Source: Pseudomonadota bacterium (GTDB taxonomy: Bacteria > Pseudomonadota > Gammaproteobacteria > Burkholderiales > Burkholderiaceae_D). From it: DNA of 10,345 nt. Under the pieces are notes generated by a model. It was not told the origin of the DNA. It was given only the letters and a program-made list of their open reading frames with translations, and did not search any database. The stretch lies in assembly GCA_023420795.1 (NCBI GenBank), contig JAEZVM010000431.1, positions 1 to 10,345 on the forward strand, read 5' to 3'. This document shows positions 7,998 through 10,345 of this stretch, one piece after another; position 1 is the first letter of the stretch; every line of letters begins with the position of its first letter. Position numbers and translations under genes: made by a program.

Positions 7998-8003
7998 CTC
8001 CTT
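7998..8003 (-). promoter_or_regulatory. Shine-Dalgarno overlapping the permease stop codon
   Basis: On the minus strand the junction reads TGAAGGAGAGGCAGATG. The permease stop TGA runs into AAGGAG, 6 nt before the methyltransferase ATG. This arrangement decides the methyltransferase start and suggests translational coupling of the two genes on one transcript. Confidence 0.85.
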
Positions 8004-9421
8004 CACGAAACGGACCGGACGGCCGAGCGCCTGCGCCACGCATGACGCGCGCGCATCAGCAGCAACAGGACGCCGCCGACGGCCAGCACGGCGACGCCTA
8101 TCCAGGCGGCATTCACGCCGCCCAGCGATTGACTGTGTACATAAGAAAGGCTGGCCCACAGCATGTAGGCGCACATCGCGCAGAACAGCAGCGGCAGCAG
8201 AGGGAACAGCGGCACCTTGAACGGTCTTTCCGTCAAGGGCTCGCGCTTGCGCAGCACGAACAGCGACACGCCGGACAGCAGGAAGAACAGCCAGAATACC
8301 GGCGCGGTGTATTCCACCATCGACTTGAAGCCGCTGCCGGTCCAGGCGCCGACGCCGACCAGCAGCAGGGCGGCAATGCACTGGATGCGCAGAGCGGTGA
8401 CTGGCGTGTCGCGCTCGCCGTGCCAACGGCCTAGCGGAGCCAGCAGTGGCCAGTCGCGCCCGAGTGCATAGCTGGAGCGCGCGCCGACGATCATTGTCGC
8501 ATTGATGGAGGTCAGCGCCGATATCGCCACCAGAACCGAAATGATCTTTGCGCCGGCTGGCCCCATAGCCTTGCCAAGCAGGTCGGCGGCGAGTGCTTCC
8601 GAAGTGGCCATTCCTTCCATGCCAAGCCCGCGCCAGTAAGCCCATGTCACGATCAGGTACAGCGCAGTGATCAGCGCGATCGACCAGACCAGCGCCTTCG
8701 CCATGTCGCGACGCACATCCTTTAGCTCCGCGCTGATGTAGGCCGCCTCGTTCCATCCGCCGTAGGTGAGCAGCACGAAGACCATCGCAAGGCCGAGTGA
8801 TGCGGCCTGCGGAGCGGAGTTTTCAGACGTCACTGGCGCAGTCGGAGCATCGATCAGGAAGGCGGCGGCGACGATGGCCAGCAGGCCGCCGACCTCGATC
8901 GCGGTCAGCCAGTTCTGCGCGGACGCACCGCTCTTGGTGCCGCGCAGGTTGATCCATGACAGGGCGAGAATGGATGCTGCCGCGTACAGCGATGCACCGG
9001 CTGACATTGCCATGCCGGGCAGCGGCAGCACCTGCATCATGTAATCGCCGAAGACGAAGCCCAGCAGCGCGATAGAGCCGGTGGTGATGACGGAAAAACG
9101 CGCCCATCCGAACAGGAAGGATACCGAGTCGCCATAGGCGCGCCGCAGGAAATGATAGTCGCCGCCGACATGGGAATAGGAGGTTGCCAGCTCGGCATAA
9201 CATAGTGCCCCGATCAGCGACATCAAGCCACCCAGCAGCCATGCGCCGAACATCCATGCCGAGCTGCCTGTCATGCCAGCCACCATCGATGGCGCCTTGA
9301 AGATGCCGGCGCCGATGACGATGCCGACGATCAGGGCGATGGCTTCCCGCACGCCAAGAATGCGCTGCGGGATGTCACGTGTGGGATGTTCCGGCGTATC
9401 GATCATGCGCGAGCGGGACAA
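8003..9421 (-). CDS. APC-superfamily amino acid permease
   Basis: A 472-residue inner-membrane transporter with about 12 hydrophobic segments. Segment 1 contains the APC signature VGIVIGAGIFKAPS (about 33-46), followed by YAELATSYSHVGGDYHFLRRAYG (about 75-97) and the conserved NEAAYISAELKDVRRDMAKAL before segment 7. It best matches the AA_permease_2/LAT-like branch, which moves amino acids or polyamines by proton or sodium symport or by exchange; the exact substrate is not readable. The C-terminal tail is basic (MRARHAWRRRSAVRSVS). The start is uncertain. TTG 9421 has GGAA 7 nt upstream, while ATG 9406 (MIDTPEHP) has no ribosome-binding site, so I list the longer form. A stop codon at 9461-9463 rules out starts further upstream. 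It is the first gene of a coupled pair with the methyltransferase, and is divergent from the small secreted protein. Confidence 0.9.
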   Translation of the reverse strand: MSRSRMIDTPEHPTRDIPQRILGVREAIALIVGIVIGAGIFKAPSMVAGMTGSSAWMFGAWLLGGLMSLIGALCYAELATSYSHVGGDYHFLRRAYGDSVSFLFGWARFSVITTGSIALLGFVFGDYMMQVLPLPGMAMSAGASLYAAASILALSWINLRGTKSGASAQNWLTAIEVGGLLAIVAAAFLIDAPTAPVTSENSAPQAASLGLAMVFVLLTYGGWNEAAYISAELKDVRRDMAKALVWSIALITALYLIVTWAYWRGLGMEGMATSEALAADLLGKAMGPAGAKIISVLVAISALTSINATMIVGARSSYALGRDWPLLAPLGRWHGERDTPVTALRIQCIAALLLVGVGAWTGSGFKSMVEYTAPVFWLFFLLSGVSLFVLRKREPLTERPFKVPLFPLLPLLFCAMCAYMLWASLSYVHSQSLGGVNAAWIGVAVLAVGGVLLLLMRARHAWRRRSAVRSVS

Positions 9422-9464
9422 TGAGGATTCCGGTGCGAGATAGCACTCCCTGAAAAAGTTTCAC

Positions 9465-9493
9465 GATATTTCCATTGTTTGGCGATCCCTCAA
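9465..9493 (-). promoter_or_regulatory. Candidate promoter for the permease-methyltransferase unit
   Basis: On the minus strand TTGAGG (9493-9488) is followed after 17 bp by AATATC (9470-9465). This matches a sigma-70 -35 at four positions but a -10 at only three, so it is a weak call. Its position about 45-70 bp before the TTG start fits the permease gene. Confidence 0.3.
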
Positions 9494-9530
9494 GCAGTGT
9501 TTCAGCACGCCATCGTTCCATAGCGTCGGC

Positions 9531-9552
9531 TTTTCTCGCGCAAATGAGAAAA
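9531..9552. repeat. Inverted repeat TTTTCTC / GAGAAAA
   Basis: A perfect 7-bp inverted repeat with an 8-nt spacer (GCGCAAAT) in the divergent gap. A third copy of the half-site, TTTTCTC, lies at 9611-9617, just before the ribosome-binding site of the small secreted protein. It is AT-rich with no following T-run, so an operator is more likely than a terminator. No regulator is identified. Confidence 0.45.
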
Positions 9553-9557
9553 ACCTC

Positions 9558-9583
9558 GAACCCCGCCATGTGGCGCGGTCTAA
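9558..9583 (+). promoter_or_regulatory. Candidate ECF/sigma-E-like promoter
   Basis: GAACCC (9558-9563) and TCTAA (9579-9583) are separated by 15 bp, with GG before TCTAA. This resembles the sigma-E-type layout GAACTT-N15/16-TCTGA or TCTAA. A short palindrome, CGCCA-TG-TGGCG (9564-9575), fills the spacer and could be an operator. Transcription would start near 9590, about 43 nt before the ATG at 9633. There is no good sigma-70 pair in the same interval. Confidence 0.38.
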
Positions 9584-9623
9584 CTATCAACTGGTTCGTT
9601 GAAGAATGACTTTTCTCATGGCT

Positions 9624-9629
9624 GGAGGA
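9624..9629 (+). promoter_or_regulatory. Shine-Dalgarno deciding the small secreted protein start
   Basis: GGAGGA lies just before ATG 9633, whereas in-frame ATGs at 9606 and 9618 have no ribosome-binding site. The chosen start also gives a textbook signal peptide beginning MKK. Confidence 0.75.
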
Positions 9630-9632
9630 AGC

Positions 9633-10067
9633 ATGAAAAAATTTTCTATTGCAGTGTTTGTTTCAGTGCTCGGGATGAGCGGCGTCGTACATGCGCAGAC
9701 AGGAACGGCGTCCGAGGAAACGGCGAGGGATGCACCCGGCGTCGCGCCGGAAGCGCAGAGCCGTGATGATTCCACGCGTCCCACCGTGGGTGCCAACAGC
9801 ACGAGCCGGTCGCAGGGAAAAGCAGGCGCTTCCGAAACGAGCGGCGTTTCCGGACCGAATGACGGAAGCAGCAGCTCGGGAGATTCTGGCAGCTCCGGCA
9901 GCAGCGCGTCTGGTAGCGAGGACAACGGCGCGTTGGGCAGCAGTAGCGCAAAGCCCGGCTGGCAAGGCATCGGCAGCACCGGTGGCGCGACCGGCACTGG
10001 TGCGACCATTGGCACTACCGAGGACGCCGGGCCGTCGGGCCGCAGTAGTGGAGAGGGTAGCCGTTAA
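9633..10067 (+). CDS. Small secreted Ser/Gly-rich low-complexity protein
   Basis: I do not recognise a family. The 144-residue product starts with a clear Sec signal peptide: MKK, a hydrophobic core FSIAVFVSVLGMSGVV, and a VHA-QT cleavage site after residue 21. The mature 123 residues are polar and probably disordered. An Asp/Glu/Arg/Thr-rich part (22-70) is followed by a Ser/Gly-dominated stretch (about 71-144) with runs such as GSSSSGDSGSSGSSASGS. There is one Trp (Trp110, in AKPGWQGIG) and no Cys in the mature region. No lipobox, anchor or sorting signal is visible. The periplasm, cell envelope or medium is the likely location. It stands alone, divergent from the permease, under a possible ECF-type promoter (9558-9583), and its stop is followed by a dense set of inverted repeats. 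An envelope-stress or surface role is only a guess. Confidence 0.72.
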   Translation: MKKFSIAVFVSVLGMSGVVHAQTGTASEETARDAPGVAPEAQSRDDSTRPTVGANSTSRSQGKAGASETSGVSGPNDGSSSSGDSGSSGSSASGSEDNGALGSSSAKPGWQGIGSTGGATGTGATIGTTEDAGPSGRSSGEGSR

Positions 10068-10074
10068 GACGAAC

Positions 10075-10109
10075 TCATGCCTGAAGGCATGATGAACATG
10101 CATTATGTT
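10075..10109. repeat. Chain of three interlocking inverted repeats
   Basis: Three perfect inverted repeats share arms. TCATGCC-TGAA-GGCATGA covers 10075-10092, GCATG-ATGAA-CATGC covers 10087-10101, and AACAT-GCATT-ATGTT covers 10095-10109. Stems 1 and 2, and stems 2 and 3, cannot form at the same time because they use the same bases. No T-run follows, so a simple intrinsic terminator is unlikely. A stem-loop for RNA stability, an alternating-structure attenuator or a repeated operator half-site (CATGC) are possible. Confidence 0.55.
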
Positions 10110-10192
10110 GAGCGCGATCATCGGGCTCTTTTCTACGATGAAGTGAAATAAATCTGCATCTGCACGCAGCGTTGAAGGCAATTCCCGTCCGG

Positions 10193-10206
10193 TGCATTGC
10201 CATGCA
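10193..10206. repeat. Small inverted repeat TGCAT-TGCC-ATGCA
   Basis: A perfect 5-bp stem with a 4-nt loop, 20 bp before the Shine-Dalgarno of the last gene. It repeats the CATGC half-site seen at 10075-10109 and may lie in the leader of that gene. It is short enough to have arisen by chance. Confidence 0.3.
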
Positions 10207-10237
10207 TGAGCGCACACTAAAACAACAGGAGAAATGA

Positions 10238-10345
10238 ATGCAGAGCATGATTTACAGCGTTGGAAACTGGCGCGCGGAAGCGCTGCTCGAAGAACTGGAA
10301 ACCGGCAAGCTGATGGCCGTTATTTCACTGATGGATGAAAAGGGA
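10238..10345 (+). CDS. Unrecognised protein, 5' end only (cut by window edge)
   Basis: The reading frame starts with ATG 10238 and is open through the last base, giving 36 residues: MQSMIYSVGNWRAEALLEE followed by LETGKLMAVISLMDEKG. The Shine-Dalgarno AGGAGA at 10227-10232 is 5 nt upstream. An overlapping ATG at 10234 is too close to that site, and its frame stops after 34 codons. The segment has no signal peptide and looks like the start of a small soluble protein. I cannot name a family from 36 residues. The run WRAEALLE is echoed by WRAETLLE in the antisense reading of the gap upstream of the permease. It lies 170 bp after the secreted protein, behind palindromes that may affect its expression. 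Confidence 0.7.
   Translation, partial: MQSMIYSVGNWRAEALLEELETGKLMAVISLMDEKG

Noticed and set aside
7992..8756. Open upstream extension of the methyltransferase frame into the permease gene
   Set aside because: The extra sequence is Arg/Ala-rich out-of-frame reading of the permease. The strong AAGGAG before ATG 7991 and the signal peptide fix the true start.
9375..9590. Possible 71-codon minus-strand gene upstream of and overlapping the permease start
   Set aside because: It starts with TTG, has no Shine-Dalgarno, overlaps the permease in another frame and covers the candidate promoters. Only the short WRAETLLE echo is of interest, and that is reported as a finding.

Overview
The window looks like ordinary chromosomal DNA from a betaproteobacterium. 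Burkholderiales, perhaps Oxalobacteraceae, is my best guess. The reasons are the RsuA-type protein opening with LDRILQSQGFGTRK, a full-length DUF1631 protein (a family common in that order), a PpnN-type nucleosidase, and moderately high-GC coding sequence. The lineage is inferred from protein character, not from a search. I see no rRNA, tRNA, CRISPR array, insertion sequence or phage gene.

Layout, left to right. (1) An rsuA-like 16S rRNA pseudouridine synthase (1-717, +) and a long DUF1631 protein (833-3127, +). (2) A perfect 11-bp inverted repeat spans the DUF1631 stop codon and lies between it and the convergent ppnN gene (3152-4522, -). (3) A 165-bp divergent gap separates ppnN from a 893-residue GAF-PAS-PAS/LOV-GGDEF-EAL protein (4688-7369, +). 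(4) Its stop codon is 4 bp from the end of a convergent two-gene unit: an APC amino-acid permease (8003-9421, -) followed by an exported class I methyltransferase (7374-7991, -). The methyltransferase Shine-Dalgarno overlaps the permease stop codon. (5) A 211-bp divergent regulatory gap with an ECF/sigma-E-like promoter precedes a small secreted Ser/Gly-rich protein (9633-10067, +). (6) A palindrome-rich spacer leads to the truncated start of an unrecognised gene (10238 to the window end, +).

Functionally, the centre of the window concerns nucleotide signalling and nucleotide turnover: a cyclic-di-GMP synthase/phosphodiesterase lies divergent to a nucleoside-monophosphate nucleosidase. No shared pathway is shown. 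The most interesting points are three. The second PAS domain of the c-di-GMP enzyme carries a near-complete LOV blue-light-receptor signature with its adduct-forming cysteine, but has two substitutions at flavin-contact positions. An exported methyltransferase is translationally coupled to a permease. The right edge carries a cluster of interlocking inverted repeats next to small, unrecognised genes. I did not find a clear new multi-gene system.
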